Positions 53,582 through 62,126 of a stretch of 64,000 nt of DNA are shown here, piece after piece; positions within the stretch are counted from its first letter, which is position 1, and each line of letters begins with the position of its first letter. The notes beneath the pieces were generated by a model. That model did no database searches. It was not told where the DNA came from and saw nothing but the letters and a program-made list of their open reading frames with translations. The translations under genes and the position numbers were made by a program. Origin of the DNA: Parachryseolinea silvisoli. Its GTDB lineage: Bacteria > Bacteroidota > Bacteroidia > Cytophagales > Cyclobacteriaceae. The DNA lies in NCBI RefSeq assembly GCF_021190955.1, contig NZ_JAIOAO010000007.1, positions 124,001 through 188,000 on the forward strand, written 5' to 3'.

Positions 53582-53589
53582 TACATTTG
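53582..53589 (+). promoter_or_regulatory. -7 promoter element of the phosphohexomutase gene
   Basis: TACATTTG, 34 bases before the ATG at 53624. No clear -33 element. Confidence 0.45.
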
Positions 53590-53623
53590 CCCGGTTTATT
53601 TTAAACGCCCGGTAAAAATCCCT

Positions 53624-55354
53624 ATGTCACAACTCCTCGACGACGTAAAGTCAAAAGCGCAAGCCTGGCTCGATAGCCCGGCTATTGATCAGGATACCAA
53701 AGCAGAGGTTAAAGCACTTCTGGCAAAATCAGACTCTAAAGAGCTCATCGACAACTTTTACAAGGACCTTGAATTCGGTACCGGTGGACTGCGGGGCGTC
53801 ATGGGCGCCGGGTCCAACTGCATGAACAAATATACCGTGGGTGTTGCCACCCAGGGACTGGCCAACTACCTCAACAAGACCTTTCCCGGCAAAGCCACCA
53901 AGGTGGCCATTGCCTACGACAGCCGTAACAACAGCGAATACTTTGCCGACGTCGTGGCCGGTGTATTCTCCGCCAACGGCATCCAGGTGTACATGTTCGA
54001 AAACCTCCGCCCCACTCCCCTGCTTTCCTTTGCCATGCGCTACCTGCAGTGCGACTCGGGCGTGGTCATCACCGCTTCACACAATCCCAAAGAATACAAC
54101 GGATACAAAGCCTACTGGACCGGTGGTGCCCAGGTAGTGCCTCCGCACGATGTAAACATTATCAAAGAAGTAACCTCGATCACGTCGTTCGAACAGGTAA
54201 AGTTCAAGCCCGTGCTGGCCAATATTCACACGATCGGTGAAGAGGTTGAAAAAGCTTACTTTGAGGAAGTTAAGAAGATTATCCCCAACCACGACATCAT
54301 CGCCAAACACAAGAATATCCCCCTGGTGTATTCCAGCCTGCACGGTGCCGGCATCACCATGGTACCCGCCACGCTTCGGGAGATCGGCTTTACGAACCTG
54401 CACGTGGTCGCCGAGCAAGAAGAGCCCGATGGTGACTTCCCGACCGTTAAATCACCGAACCCGGAAGAACAATCGGCCATGGAAATGGTCATCCAAAAAG
54501 GCAAGGCCGTAGGCGCTACTATGGTGATGGCCACCGACCCCGACACCGACCGCGTAGGCATCGGGGTACGTAAAGCCGATGGCGAGTTCACTTTATTGAA
54601 TGGCAACCAGGCCTTCAGCCTGATGATGTACTTCATCCTGAAGAACCTCAAGGAAACCAGGAACACCTACATCGCCAAGACCATCGTAACCTCCGAGCTG
54701 GTCGACGCTATGGCCGCCAAGCTGGGTGTGGAATGTTATAACACCCTGACCGGCTTTAAATACATTGCCGAGCTGATGGGCAAACTGGAGGGTAAAAAGA
54801 CGTTCGTCGCCGCCGGCGAAGAAAGCTACGGCTACATGGCCGGCGACTTTGTGCGTGATAAAGACGCCGTCTCCGCCTGTGCCTTCTTTGCCGCGATGGC
54901 CGCCAGCGCCACCGACCAGGGCAAGTCGCTGTACGATTGGCTGATCGACATGTACGTAGAGTTTGGCTTCTACAAAGAGGCACTGCTCAACGTGACCAAA
55001 AAAGGTCAGCAGGGCGAGCAAGAGATCAAGGCCATGATGGAGAAATTCCGCAGCAACCCACCCGCCGAGATTACGGGAAGCCGTGTGGTTCGCCTGCTGG
55101 ACTATAAGATCCTGAAAGAGAAAGATCTATTGACAGGCAAAGAAACAACACTTGATTTCCCGCAATCGGATGTATTGCAATTCTACCTGGAGAACGGCAC
55201 CAAAGTATCGGTACGCCCTTCGGGCACAGAGCCCAAGATCAAATTCTATATGGCGGTAAACGCACCGCTGGCGTCAACCGCCGATTTCCCCACGGTCAAC
55301 AAAGCGCTGGATGAGCGTATCGCCGCGATTGAAGCTTACCTGAAAACCATCTAA
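53624..55354 (+). CDS. Phospho-sugar mutase (phosphoglucomutase/phosphomannomutase type)
   Basis: 576 residues, alpha-D-phosphohexomutase superfamily, PgcA-like subgroup. Visible: FGTGGLRGVMGAGSNCMNKYTVG at the N-terminus, phosphoserine loop VVITASHNPKEYNGYKAYW, metal loop ATDPDTDRVGIGV, sugar-binding loop GEESYGYMAGDF, and phosphate-binding VRPSGTEPKIKFYM. Interconverts hexose-1- and hexose-6-phosphates, feeding nucleotide-sugar and glycogen pathways. Substrate preference (glucose or mannose) cannot be decided here. Single gene with a long terminator. Confidence 0.95.
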   Translation: MSQLLDDVKSKAQAWLDSPAIDQDTKAEVKALLAKSDSKELIDNFYKDLEFGTGGLRGVMGAGSNCMNKYTVGVATQGLANYLNKTFPGKATKVAIAYDSRNNSEYFADVVAGVFSANGIQVYMFENLRPTPLLSFAMRYLQCDSGVVITASHNPKEYNGYKAYWTGGAQVVPPHDVNIIKEVTSITSFEQVKFKPVLANIHTIGEEVEKAYFEEVKKIIPNHDIIAKHKNIPLVYSSLHGAGITMVPATLREIGFTNLHVVAEQEEPDGDFPTVKSPNPEEQSAMEMVIQKGKAVGATMVMATDPDTDRVGIGVRKADGEFTLLNGNQAFSLMMYFILKNLKETRNTYIAKTIVTSELVDAMAAKLGVECYNTLTGFKYIAELMGKLEGKKTFVAAGEESYGYMAGDFVRDKDAVSACAFFAAMAASATDQGKSLYDWLIDMYVEFGFYKEALLNVTKKGQQGEQEIKAMMEKFRSNPPAEITGSRVVRLLDYKILKEKDLLTGKETTLDFPQSDVLQFYLENGTKVSVRPSGTEPKIKFYMAVNAPLASTADFPTVNKALDERIAAIEAYLKTI

Positions 55355-55432
55355 AAAACAGCGTGAGGGCGTAAGCGAATACAAGTGCTCTGTTTTTTCT
55401 TCGCTCTCGCTCTCACACTCACGCTGTTTTTT
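55353..55432 (+). terminator. Long inverted repeat terminator after the mutase
   Basis: 15-base perfect outer arms (55353-55367 and 55418-55432) with an imperfect extension inward over a 50-base interior. The right arm ends in TTTTTT and runs directly into the mtaB promoter. Confidence 0.8.
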
Positions 55433-55439
55433 ATCTTTG
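55432..55439 (+). promoter_or_regulatory. -7 promoter element of mtaB
   Basis: TATCTTTG, sharing its first base with the terminator of the previous gene and only 10 bases before the mtaB ATG. It suggests a very short leader. Confidence 0.5.
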
Positions 55440-55449
55440 CGGTCTGATC

Positions 55450-56775
55450 ATGAAAAAAGTCGCTTTTTATACGCTCGGCTGCAAGCTCAACTACTCGGAG
55501 ACGTCTACGATCTCGCGCATGTTCGAACAGAAGGGCTATCAGAAGGTAGATTTTACGGATTCCCCCGACATCTTCATTATCAATACCTGTTCGGTAACAG
55601 AGAACGCCGACAAGAAATGCCACAAGATCGTACGCGAAGCCCGTGGCATTTCGCCTGATGCGTACGTAGCGATCATTGGCTGCTACGCCCAACTGAAGCC
55701 GAAGGAAATCTCGGAAATCCCCGGTGTGGACGCCGTGCTGGGCGCTGCGGAGAAGTTCCGCCTGGTGGAGCTGCTGGATGGCTTTGTGCGTCCGCCGCAA
55801 GCCACCGTCTATGCGTCCGACATCGCTCGGGCCGACACGTTCAACACGTCGTATTCCATGCACGACCGCACCCGCACGTTCCTGAAAGTACAAGACGGCT
55901 GCGACTACTCGTGCACCTTTTGCACCATTCCCCTTGCCCGCGGCAACAGCCGCAGCGACAGTATTGAAAACATTCTGAAAACCGCCCGTGAGATCGCCGC
56001 CACCGACGTACGCGAAGTCGTACTGACGGGCGTTAATACCGGAGACTTTGGCTTACAGAACGGCATACGCGTAGAGCGCTTTATCGACCTGGCTCATGCA
56101 CTCGACCAGGTGGAAGGTATTGACCGTTTCCGCATCTCTTCGATCGAGCCCAACCTGCTCACCGACGAGATCATCTCCTTCGTAGCCGGGTCGCAGCGGT
56201 TTGTTCCGCACTTTCACATTCCCCTGCAGTCGGGTTCTAACAAGATCTTACGCCTCATGCGCCGCCGCTATCAACGCGAGCTCTATGTAGAGCGCGTGGC
56301 CAAGATCCGTGAGCTGATGCCGCATGCCTGTATCGGCGTGGATGTGATCGTTGGCTTCCCCGGCGAGACGCAAGACGACTTCCTGGAGACCTATCGTTTC
56401 CTGAACGACCTGGATATCTCCTACCTGCACGTCTTCACTTACTCCGAGCGCGAGAACACCCCTGCGGCTAAAATGCCCAATTCCGTGCCCGGCAGCCAAC
56501 GCGCTGACCGCTCGAAGATGCTCCACATCCTCTCCGACAAAAAACGGCGCAAGTTCTACGAAGAAAACATCGGTCGCGAAGCCACCGTTTTGTTTGAACA
56601 CGACATCGAAAACGGCATGATGCACGGCTTCACCGAAAACTATGTCCGTGTAGTGGCCAAATACGACCCCGTGCTCGTCAACGAGCTCCGTCGCGTAAAT
56701 CTCTGCCGCATCACCGACGAAAGCCTCCTCATGGAAGTGGACGACTCCGTGGAAGAAACCCTCTCGCACCAGTAA
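55450..56775 (+). CDS. mtaB: tRNA (N6-threonylcarbamoyladenosine-37-C2) methylthiotransferase MtaB
   Basis: 441 residues. Radical-SAM methylthiotransferase converting t6A37 to ms2t6A37 in tRNA-Lys type tRNAs. N-terminal cluster domain KVAFYTLGCKLNYSETSTI and NTCSVTENADKKCHK (MtaB-type) with GCYAQLKP; radical-SAM motif DGCDYSCTFCTIPLARG; then GEFGxQ-like HIPLQSGSNKILRLMRRRY and GFPGETQDDF. TLGCKLN distinguishes MtaB from MiaB (YGCQMN). The gene is complete and independent from the mutase upstream. Confidence 0.96.
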   Translation: MKKVAFYTLGCKLNYSETSTISRMFEQKGYQKVDFTDSPDIFIINTCSVTENADKKCHKIVREARGISPDAYVAIIGCYAQLKPKEISEIPGVDAVLGAAEKFRLVELLDGFVRPPQATVYASDIARADTFNTSYSMHDRTRTFLKVQDGCDYSCTFCTIPLARGNSRSDSIENILKTAREIAATDVREVVLTGVNTGDFGLQNGIRVERFIDLAHALDQVEGIDRFRISSIEPNLLTDEIISFVAGSQRFVPHFHIPLQSGSNKILRLMRRRYQRELYVERVAKIRELMPHACIGVDVIVGFPGETQDDFLETYRFLNDLDISYLHVFTYSERENTPAAKMPNSVPGSQRADRSKMLHILSDKKRRKFYEENIGREATVLFEHDIENGMMHGFTENYVRVVAKYDPVLVNELRRVNLCRITDESLLMEVDDSVEETLSHQ

Positions 56776-56898
56776 GAACTCCCCTCCTCTCACCGATACT
56801 TCGCGTGAGTATCCCGGTCTTTTTCCAGTGCTTTAAGCACTGAGACATCTCTGACTAAACTCTGGCTATACACTGACTCAACACTGAGACATCTCCGC

Positions 56899-57558
56899 TT
56901 AGTGCCCTACAACAACCCCATCCTTTAGCTCAATCCGTCGATCTGCCATCTTTGAAAGTTCTTCATTGTGGGTAACGATGATAAAGGTTTGACGCATCTG
57001 GTCGCGTAGCTGAAAGAACAGCTTGTGAAGCTCCAGGGCATTCTTCGAATCCAAATTACCGCTGGGCTCATCCGCCAGGATAATATCCGGTGCATTGATC
57101 AACGCCCGGGCCACGGCCGTGCGCTGCTGCTCCCCACCCGACAGCTCCGAGGGCTTGTGGTGCGCCCGATCGCCTACCCCCAGCATCGTCAGCAATTCCG
57201 TTGCGCGGGTTTTAATGCCCGCCTCATCGGCCGGATTGCGGATCAGCGCCGGAATGGACACGTTCTCCAATGCCGAAAACTCGGGTAGCAGATTATGGAA
57301 CTGGAAAACAAAGCCAATCGACTTGTTGCGGAATGCCGCCAGCGGGCGGGCGGACATCGAAAAGATGTTTTGGTCGTGAATGGTCAGCTGCCCTTTGTCG
57401 GGAGTGTCGAGCGTGCCTAGGATGTGCAGCAAGGTGCTTTTTCCCGCGCCAGAAGCCCCAACAATGGCCACCACTTCCCCGCGGCTAACCTCGAGATCGA
57501 CGCCCTTCAATACTTTTAACCGCCCATACGATTTTTCGAGTTGTGTCGCTCTCAGCAT
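56899..57558 (-). CDS. lolD: LolD-type ABC transporter ATP-binding protein
   Basis: 219 residues. Walker [14 protein letters not shown]-loop [12 protein letters not shown], signature [15 protein letters not shown], Walker B IILADEP with PSGNLD, and switch His in VTHNEEL. Length and the GNLDS motif fit the MacB/LolD group, which drives lipoprotein release or related export. No permease gene lies beside it, so the partner (LolE or MacB/FtsX type) is elsewhere. Divergent from sucC, 68 bases apart. Confidence 0.88.
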   Translation of the reverse strand: MLRATQLEKSYGRLKVLKGVDLEVSRGEVVAIVGASGAGKSTLLHILGTLDTPDKGQLTIHDQNIFSMSARPLAAFRNKSIGFVFQFHNLLPEFSALENVSIPALIRNPADEAGIKTRATELLTMLGVGDRAHHKPSELSGGEQQRTAVARALINAPDIILADEPSGNLDSKNALELHKLFFQLRDQMRQTFIIVTHNEELSKMADRRIELKDGVVVGH

Positions 57559-57626
57559 GTGTGATTTCCTGTGTTTCCTTGAAATAAAGCAGTAAATAAA
57601 CTAGTTTCGCCCAAAACAAAAAATTC

Positions 57627-58838
57627 ATGAACATACACGAGTACCAGGGCAAAGAGATTCTCAAGAAATATGGTGTAGCCGTTCAGCGAGGCATTGTTGC
57701 CGACACGCCGGATAGTGCCACCCAGGCTGCCAAAGAATTACAGGCAGAAACGGGCACAAAATGGTTTGTCGTAAAGTCGCAGATCCATGCCGGCGGACGG
57801 GGTAAAGGTACCGTGAAAGAAACAGGCTCAAGAGGCGTTGTCCTGGCCAAAGGCCTGGGCGAAGTAGCCGAGAAAGTAAAAGCCATTTTGGGTGGTACAC
57901 TGGTAACGATCCAGACCGGTCCCGAAGGAAAGAAAGTAAACAAAGTGCTCATTGCCGAAGATGTATACTATCCCGGTGATCTGGAGCCGAAAGAATATTA
58001 TATGAGCATCCTGCTCGACCGTTCGAAAGGATGCCCGGTGATCATGGCCTCTACCGAAGGGGGTATGAACATCGAAGAGGTGGCCGAAACCCATCCGGAA
58101 AAAATCATCAAAGAGTGGATCGATCCCCTGCTGGGTCTCCAACCCTTCCAGGCACGCAAAGTAGCGTTCGCTTTGGGTTGGGAAGGCAACGCTTTCAAAG
58201 AGGGCGTAAAATTCATACACTCCTTGTATAATGCATACCTAGGTCTCGACGCTGCCATGTTCGAGATCAACCCGGTGCTGCGAACTTCTGACGGCAAGAT
58301 TCTGGCTGTGGACGCTAAAGTAAATTTGGACGACAACGCCCTTTATCGTCACAAAGACCTGGCTGAGCTGCGCGACATCACCGAGGAAGATCCACTGGAA
58401 GTAGAAGCTGGTAAAGCTGGCCTCAACTATGTAAAGCTGGACGGTAACGTAGGCTGCATGGTAAACGGTGCCGGTCTGGCCATGGCCACCATGGACATCA
58501 TTAAAATTTCAGGTGGTGAGCCTGCAAACTTCCTCGACGTGGGTGGTGGAGCAAACGCAGAAACAGTAGAAGCTGGTTTCCGGATCATCCTGAAAGACCC
58601 GAACGTAAAAGCTATTTTGATCAATATCTTCGGTGGTATTGTACGCTGCGATCGTGTTGCTAATGGTGTGGTGGAAGCGTACAAAAAGATCGGTGACATC
58701 AAAGTACCGATTATTGTCCGCCTGCAGGGAACAAACGCTGAGGAAGGCGCGAAGATCATTGAACAATCAGGTTTGAAAGTGTTCTCCGCGATCGTACTGA
58801 AAGATGCCGCACAGCGCGTAAAAGAAGTTCTGGCCTAG
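57627..58838 (+). CDS. sucC: Succinate-CoA ligase (ADP-forming) subunit beta
   Basis: 403 residues. ATP-grasp domain (MNIHEYQGKEILKKYGVAV, HAGGRGKGTVKE, VLIAEDVYYPGDLEPKEYYMSILLDRS, MFEINPVL) and C-terminal CoA-ligase domain with LDGNVGCMVNGAGLAMATMDIIK, GGEPANFLDVGGGA and LINIFGGIVRCDRVA. TCA cycle enzyme that makes ATP (or GTP) from succinyl-CoA. No sucD follows, so the alpha subunit must be encoded elsewhere, which is common in this phylum. A TAGTTTCG sequence about 17 bases before the ATG may be the promoter. Confidence 0.97.
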   Translation: MNIHEYQGKEILKKYGVAVQRGIVADTPDSATQAAKELQAETGTKWFVVKSQIHAGGRGKGTVKETGSRGVVLAKGLGEVAEKVKAILGGTLVTIQTGPEGKKVNKVLIAEDVYYPGDLEPKEYYMSILLDRSKGCPVIMASTEGGMNIEEVAETHPEKIIKEWIDPLLGLQPFQARKVAFALGWEGNAFKEGVKFIHSLYNAYLGLDAAMFEINPVLRTSDGKILAVDAKVNLDDNALYRHKDLAELRDITEEDPLEVEAGKAGLNYVKLDGNVGCMVNGAGLAMATMDIIKISGGEPANFLDVGGGANAETVEAGFRIILKDPNVKAILINIFGGIVRCDRVANGVVEAYKKIGDIKVPIIVRLQGTNAEEGAKIIEQSGLKVFSAIVLKDAAQRVKEVLA

Positions 58839-58907
58839 CAGATTATTTACTCCGGCGAGTTATTTGATAATTGCCTATATTGAGGAAAATTTGACCGGCC
58901 CTTGTTG

Positions 58908-59774
58908 ATGAAAAGGTTTTTCACAATTTCGTTTATTGCTATCCTACTGCCTGTAGTCGCAGAGGCTCAGAGTTTCTACGCCATCCGAAAGAACCGGAAC
59001 CTTCTCGTTGGATTAGGTTCCGGTACTGCAAACTACTTTGGTGAATTGGTGAACCCCGGTGAAACTGGCCGGTTAAGACCAAATATCGCTGTGAGTGGTG
59101 AATATTACCTGACCGATCGTATCAGTACACGTGCCTCCCTGACCTGGTTCCGAACCTCAGGCTCCGACGCCAAGGCCAACGACGATCGCCAGGAACGCAA
59201 CCTGTCATTCACATCCAGCAACTTCGAACTGTCCGTGATGGGCGTCGTAAACCTGATGCCTATAGGCGCCCGGTTCTATCAGCGCTCCAAGCTGAACCTC
59301 TATGGCTTCATCGGCGTCGGTGCGCTCTACTTTAATCCCAAGGCTGAATATCAGGGCAAGAAGTATGCACTGCAACCCCTGCAGACAGAAGGTTCCAGTT
59401 ATAGCCGCTTCGTACCGGTAATACCGATGGGTTTCGGCGCACGGATCAAGCTCGACCCGTTCTTTAATATTCTGCTCGAAGGAGGTTATCGTGCCACTTT
59501 TACCGATCACCTCGACGACATCAGCATCCGGCGCTACCCGGATGGCGCTACCTTGAAGAGCGACATTGCCCGGGCCCTCTCCGACCGCCGCGTCGAGATC
59601 GGCACACAGCCGAGTCGTCCCACAGAAGTCGGCGTCCGTGGCAACCCGGAGAAGAACGACAGTTATTTTATCGGCTCCGTTACATTGCAATACTACCTGC
59701 CTCAGGAAATATTCAATGGTTCCAACAGAAAGCTGTATAACAGGAAACGCAAAGCGTATTATAAGCGTCGATAG
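58908..59774 (+). CDS. DUF6089-family outer membrane beta-barrel protein
   Basis: 288 residues with signal peptide ending AEAQS. The mature chain begins NLLVGLGSGTANYFGELVNPGETGRLRPNIAVSGEYYLTDRISTRASLTWFR, a pattern typical for the DUF6089 barrel, and has a C-terminal FIGSVTLQYYLP strand. The chain ends in a basic tail (LYNRKRKAYYKRR). The ATG at 58908 is preferred over TTG at 58902. It follows sucC by about 70 bases on the same strand; an independent promoter was not seen. Function unknown. Confidence 0.82.
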   Translation: MKRFFTISFIAILLPVVAEAQSFYAIRKNRNLLVGLGSGTANYFGELVNPGETGRLRPNIAVSGEYYLTDRISTRASLTWFRTSGSDAKANDDRQERNLSFTSSNFELSVMGVVNLMPIGARFYQRSKLNLYGFIGVGALYFNPKAEYQGKKYALQPLQTEGSSYSRFVPVIPMGFGARIKLDPFFNILLEGGYRATFTDHLDDISIRRYPDGATLKSDIARALSDRRVEIGTQPSRPTEVGVRGNPEKNDSYFIGSVTLQYYLPQEIFNGSNRKLYNRKRKAYYKRR

Positions 59775-59796
59775 TATAAGGCTATCTGGATCTGGT

Positions 59797-59845
59797 AAAA
59801 AACAAAAAGACACCGCGCTGCAAACTCGGTGTCTTTTTGTTTTTT
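59797..59845. terminator. Strong bidirectional terminator
   Basis: 19-base-pair perfect stem (59797-59815 and 59827-59845) with A- and T-rich ends on both strands, between the DUF6089 gene and the convergent capD-like gene. The strongest terminator in the window. Confidence 0.92.
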
Positions 59846-59996
59846 ACCACAGGGGCATCTGGCACGAGTGCTCGCGCCGGGCACGGTGTGTTAGGCGAAG
59901 GTGGTCGGCATAACCGTGGTTGTTTATGGCAGTCCAGGGGACGGCAGTACCGCGAACGTACTCTGCGCTATTGTGTGCTTGTGCTAAAAGGATTTG

Positions 59997-61898
59997 TTAT
60001 GGCGCTACGTCCAATACCTGGAAGCGCGAGTAATTACTCTTATACTCCGGCACGATCTCTTTCATCAATGTCACCATCTTGTGTTCATTGCGGTCGTGGA
60101 TGAAGTCCTCGAGCAGGTCGAGGTTACGACAAATCTCGTCGTATTGATATTCTGATACCTTCGCCTTCATGATTTTCTCATGGTGCGTTGGAATAGTATT
60201 TTCTTTGTCGTTCAGCAGCTCTTCATAAAGCTTCTCGCCGTCACGTAGACCGGTAAAGACAATTTCGATGTCTTTATTGAGCTCTTTGCCCGACAGCATC
60301 ACCATCTTCTTGGCCAGATCATAGATCTTCATGGGCTTGCCCATGTCGAAAATAAAGATCTCACCCCCCTGCCCCATTACGCCGGCTTCGATTACCAGCT
60401 CGCAGGCTTCGGGTATAGTCATGAAGTACCGTGTAATGTCGGGATGTGTCACCGTCAGCGGTCCACCCTTCTGGATCTGTTCTTTAAAGATTGGAATCAC
60501 GGAGCCATTCGAGCCCAGCACGTTGCCAAAGCGTGTAGTAACAAAAGAGGTCTTGCTCGCTTTACCCAACAGTTCGAGGTGGCGGTCCAGCGACTGCACG
60601 TAAATCTCGGCAATGCGCTTGGTGCAGCCCATCACATTGGTGGGGTTCACCGCCTTGTCGGTTGAGATCATGACAAACTTCTGCAGCTTGAACTCCACCG
60701 CCAGGTCTGCCAGTTGGCGTGTACCAAAAATATTAACCGATACTGCCTCCGAAGGGTTGCTTTCCATCAGGGGCACGTGCTTATAGGCTGCAGCGTGGAA
60801 GAGTATTTGTGGGCGGTAGTCGTTAAAGATGCGATGCATGCGCACCTTGTTGCAGACGTCAGCTACAAACACGACAATAGTCGTCTGTAGGCTCTTGCCT
60901 GTCAGCTCGCGCTCAATTTCATATAGCGGCGACTCGGCCTGGTCGATCAGGATCAGTTTCTGCGGCTTGAAGCTCAGTGCCTGACGGGCCAGTTCCGACC
61001 CGATCGAGCCTGCCGCGCCGGTAATACAAATGACTTTGCCTGTCAGATCGGCTTCGATTGCACCATTGTTCAACCGGATCACCTCGCGGCCCAGCAGATC
61101 TTCAATATTGACATCGCGGATCTCCTTTACGTCGAAGTTATTGCGTATCCACTTCTCGAACGACGTTACGTAGCTCACCCGTAACTGGTGGTTGAGCGCT
61201 TCGTCCACAATCTCGTTCTTACGGTCGATCGAGATTCGCTTGATGGCGATGATCAGCTTCTTGGCCTTGAACTTCTTGGCCAGTTCGCCGAGTTTGTCGA
61301 CGCTGTAGATCTTGATGCCATTGATGTCCTTACCATTCTTCTTCGGGTCGTCGTCGATGAAAGCCACCAACTTGTACTGCGACGTCATATCAGACTCGAG
61401 CGCCTGCTTGGTCAGAAACCCTGCTACACCGGCGCCGAACACAATGACCGGCACCTTGGATCGATGCCCGCCCTTATAGAAAGTAAATACGTTCTTTACC
61501 ATCAGGCGGTATTGGTACAACAGCAGCGAGGATATAAAGAAGGAGATAAAAACGACGGAGAAGGGAATGATATTCCGTCCGGCATTGTAGTGATAAATCA
61601 AATTGATCAGTACAATCAGGACCATGCTCAGGAGCTCGGTGCGTACGATGCGCAGACCGTCCTGGATGCCGGTATACCGGACTATGCCGGCGTAGCTCTT
61701 CGTCATAAACGTAGAGAACAGGGAGGCCAGCAAAAAGACGAGAATTCCAGGGAAAGGATTATACTCCAATACGATTGTCGTATCGAAATTAAACCGCAAC
61801 AGAAAGGCTAGCGAGACTGAAAAAAGGATCAGGAACTGATCAATCAGGATAACGATGTATCGCGGTAATACCGTGAGCCTGTTAATGATTCTAATCAA
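59997..61898 (-). CDS. Membrane nucleotide-sugar 4,6-dehydratase, CapD/PglF/WbpM type
   Basis: 633 residues. Four membrane helices in the first ~130 residues (YIVILIDQFLILFSVSLAFLL and following), a CoA-binding-like Rossmann domain (VPVIVFGAGVAGFLTKQALE), then the SDR catalytic domain with ITGAAGSIGSELARQAL, FHAAAYKHVPLMESNP and STDKAVNPTNVMGCTKR. Met replaces the usual SDR tyrosine, as in other 4,6-dehydratases of this type. It converts UDP-GlcNAc to a 4-keto-6-deoxy sugar, a first step toward capsule, LPS or protein-glycan sugars. It lies 19 bases after the small 66-residue gene; no glycosyltransferases are in this window. Confidence 0.93.
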   Translation of the reverse strand: MIRIINRLTVLPRYIVILIDQFLILFSVSLAFLLRFNFDTTIVLEYNPFPGILVFLLASLFSTFMTKSYAGIVRYTGIQDGLRIVRTELLSMVLIVLINLIYHYNAGRNIIPFSVVFISFFISSLLLYQYRLMVKNVFTFYKGGHRSKVPVIVFGAGVAGFLTKQALESDMTSQYKLVAFIDDDPKKNGKDINGIKIYSVDKLGELAKKFKAKKLIIAIKRISIDRKNEIVDEALNHQLRVSYVTSFEKWIRNNFDVKEIRDVNIEDLLGREVIRLNNGAIEADLTGKVICITGAAGSIGSELARQALSFKPQKLILIDQAESPLYEIERELTGKSLQTTIVVFVADVCNKVRMHRIFNDYRPQILFHAAAYKHVPLMESNPSEAVSVNIFGTRQLADLAVEFKLQKFVMISTDKAVNPTNVMGCTKRIAEIYVQSLDRHLELLGKASKTSFVTTRFGNVLGSNGSVIPIFKEQIQKGGPLTVTHPDITRYFMTIPEACELVIEAGVMGQGGEIFIFDMGKPMKIYDLAKKMVMLSGKELNKDIEIVFTGLRDGEKLYEELLNDKENTIPTHHEKIMKAKVSEYQYDEICRNLDLLEDFIHDRNEHKMVTLMKEIVPEYKSNYSRFQVLDVAP

Positions 61899-61917
61899 AA
61901 AACTAGTATTTAAGTGA

Positions 61918-62118
61918 CTACTCTTCTTTCGCCTTTTTTCTTTTTAAGAGCTTGTACCCTCCGAGCAGTCCACCAGAAATCAACAGGTACTCGATACCTG
62001 TAATGGGCACCTTATCGGGGTCACCACCCGGAGGATTCGTGGGTTGAGCATAAACTATGGCGCGGTTAGCTATCAGCATAAAAACTACGACGAAGAGGGC
62101 CTTTTTAACAAAATTCAT
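61918..62118 (-). CDS. Short exported protein with C-terminal sorting-signal-like segment
   Basis: 66 residues: signal peptide (MNFVKKALFVVVFMLIANRAIVYAQ), a very short Pro/Gly linker (PTNPPGGDPDKVP), one hydrophobic helix (ITGIEYLLISGGLLGGYKLL) and a basic tail (KRKKAKEE). Such a tripartite end resembles PID/PEP-CTERM-type sorting signals known from Bacteroidota, here with almost nothing before it. It sits 8 bases after the T9SS cargo gene and 19 bases before the nucleotide-sugar dehydratase, so it shares their transcript. Alternatives are a simple small membrane protein. Sorting-type identity is moderately supported. Confidence 0.65.
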   Translation of the reverse strand: MNFVKKALFVVVFMLIANRAIVYAQPTNPPGGDPDKVPITGIEYLLISGGLLGGYKLLKRKKAKEE

Positions 62119-62126
62119 TTACGTGA

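Larger units (their letters stand above)
53109..53623. other. AT-rich intergenic region between divergent genes
   Basis: 515 bases, clearly richer in A and T than its surroundings, including a stretch of TTAATAATTAATTATAA. It carries promoters at both ends. Short open frames (for example 53359-53604) have no recognisable features. Confidence 0.6.

Noticed and set aside
53359-53604. 81-codon open frame in the AT-rich gap before the mutase
   Set aside because: Ordinary composition of an intergenic stretch and it covers the mutase promoter element; no domain or signal features.
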